Assembly (NCBI GenBank): GCA_022447885.1
Contig: JAKUTA010000091.1
Coordinates: 1 to 5,677 of the forward strand
Direction of reading: 5' to 3'
Length of the DNA: 5,677 bases
Origin: Candidatus Poseidoniales archaeon
GTDB taxonomy: Archaea; Thermoplasmatota; Poseidoniia; Poseidoniales; Thalassarchaeaceae
The stretch's first letter is position 1; each line of letters starts with the position of its first letter. Of the stretch, positions 5,455 through 5,677 are shown one piece after another. The position numbers and the translations under genes were made by a program. The notes under the pieces are model-generated. The model was not told the origin of the DNA. It did not search any database and saw nothing but the letters and a program-made list of their open reading frames with translations.

Positions 5455-5677
5455 TCAGGTGAGGACCTCGTCGAGGCGGTCCTGTTCGGCGGCGTGGCGC
5501 AACTCAAGGGCGATGCGTCGCCCACTCGACATCTGCTTCCGCCACAGCGAGTTGCCATAGGGGTGGCCCACGTTGAGGTGCACGTTGGTGCCGCCACCGA
5601 CCCGTGGTGCCACATCGTAGATCCTGTAGTTCATAACCTTGTCAATGCAGGTCTGCAGGCAGAACGGCCCGATGATC
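5455..5677 (-). CDS. purP: PurP, formate-dependent AICAR formyl ligase, C-terminal fragment
   Basis: Read on the minus strand, the last 73 codons and the TGA stop (5457-5455) of a gene entering from the right edge. The product matches the C-terminus of 5-formaminoimidazole-4-carboxamide ribonucleotide synthetase, an ATP-grasp-type enzyme that makes FAICAR from AICAR, formate and ATP in archaeal purine synthesis. Visible family traits are GPFCLQTCID, then YDVAPRVGGGTNVH with the invariant-looking Gly-Thr-Asn, the (G/S)PYG turn in VGHPYGNSLW, and the tail MSSGRRIALELRHA...LDEVLT, which closely parallels the MSTGRRIA...LEEVLT ending of known PurP proteins. Roughly 280-300 residues, with the nucleotide-binding part, lie outside. 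The frame has no start codon in the window. Its stop lies 18 bases from that of the unknown gene. The overlapping minus-strand frame at 5397-5615 is a shadow. Confidence 0.93.
   Translation of the reverse strand, partial: IIGPFCLQTCIDKVMNYRIYDVAPRVGGGTNVHLNVGHPYGNSLWRKQMSSGRRIALELRHAAEQDRLDEVLT

Noticed and set aside
5397..5615. Minus-strand frame of 72 codons near the right end
   Set aside because: The overlapping minus-strand frame ending at 5455 encodes a clear PurP C-terminus; this one is out of frame with it.

Overview
The window looks like chromosomal DNA from a high-GC archaeon. The reasons are a largest RNA polymerase subunit split into separate A' and A'' genes, a ribosomal protein L30e gene directly after A'', archaeal-type purine synthesis (PurP), and Shine-Dalgarno motifs before the internal genes. 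The proteins are not acidic enough for a typical haloarchaeon and lack obvious thermophile composition. A mesophilic euryarchaeote, for example of the Thermoplasmatota / marine group II-III type, is my best guess; this is inference from protein style, not a database match.

Layout: (1) bases 1-2520, plus strand, hold the C-terminal three quarters of RNA polymerase subunit A' (Rpo1N), open at the left edge. (2) Bases 2520-4064 hold a complete A'' (Rpo1C) in stop/start overlap with A'. (3) Bases 4089-4388 hold L30e, 24 bases further on. (4) Bases 4389-4482 are a GC-rich intergenic stretch with two inverted repeats and no convincing TATA/BRE promoter. (5) Bases 4483-5436 hold an unrecognised, tryptophan-rich 317-residue protein. 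(6) Bases 5455-5677, minus strand, hold the C-terminal end of PurP, convergent with the unknown gene and open at the right edge.

A' and A'' together form the catalytic centre of the archaeal RNA polymerase. A' gives the NADFDGD metal-binding loop and the bridge helix, and A'' gives the trigger loop with its histidine. L30e is the usual follower of A'' in the archaeal rpo/ribosomal operon, but the nusA-rps12-rps7 block expected next is not here.

The most interesting content is inside the polymerase genes. A' carries two large insertions that each contain a four-cysteine, probably zinc-binding, module: one next to the dock region and one at the tip of the funnel helices. The funnel/bridge-helix contact surface has several substitutions at normally near-invariant positions. 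A'' has an extra N-terminal domain of about 110 residues that looks like a degenerate helix-hairpin-helix module followed by an arginine-rich linker. No tRNA, rRNA, CRISPR array, mobile element or phage gene was seen.
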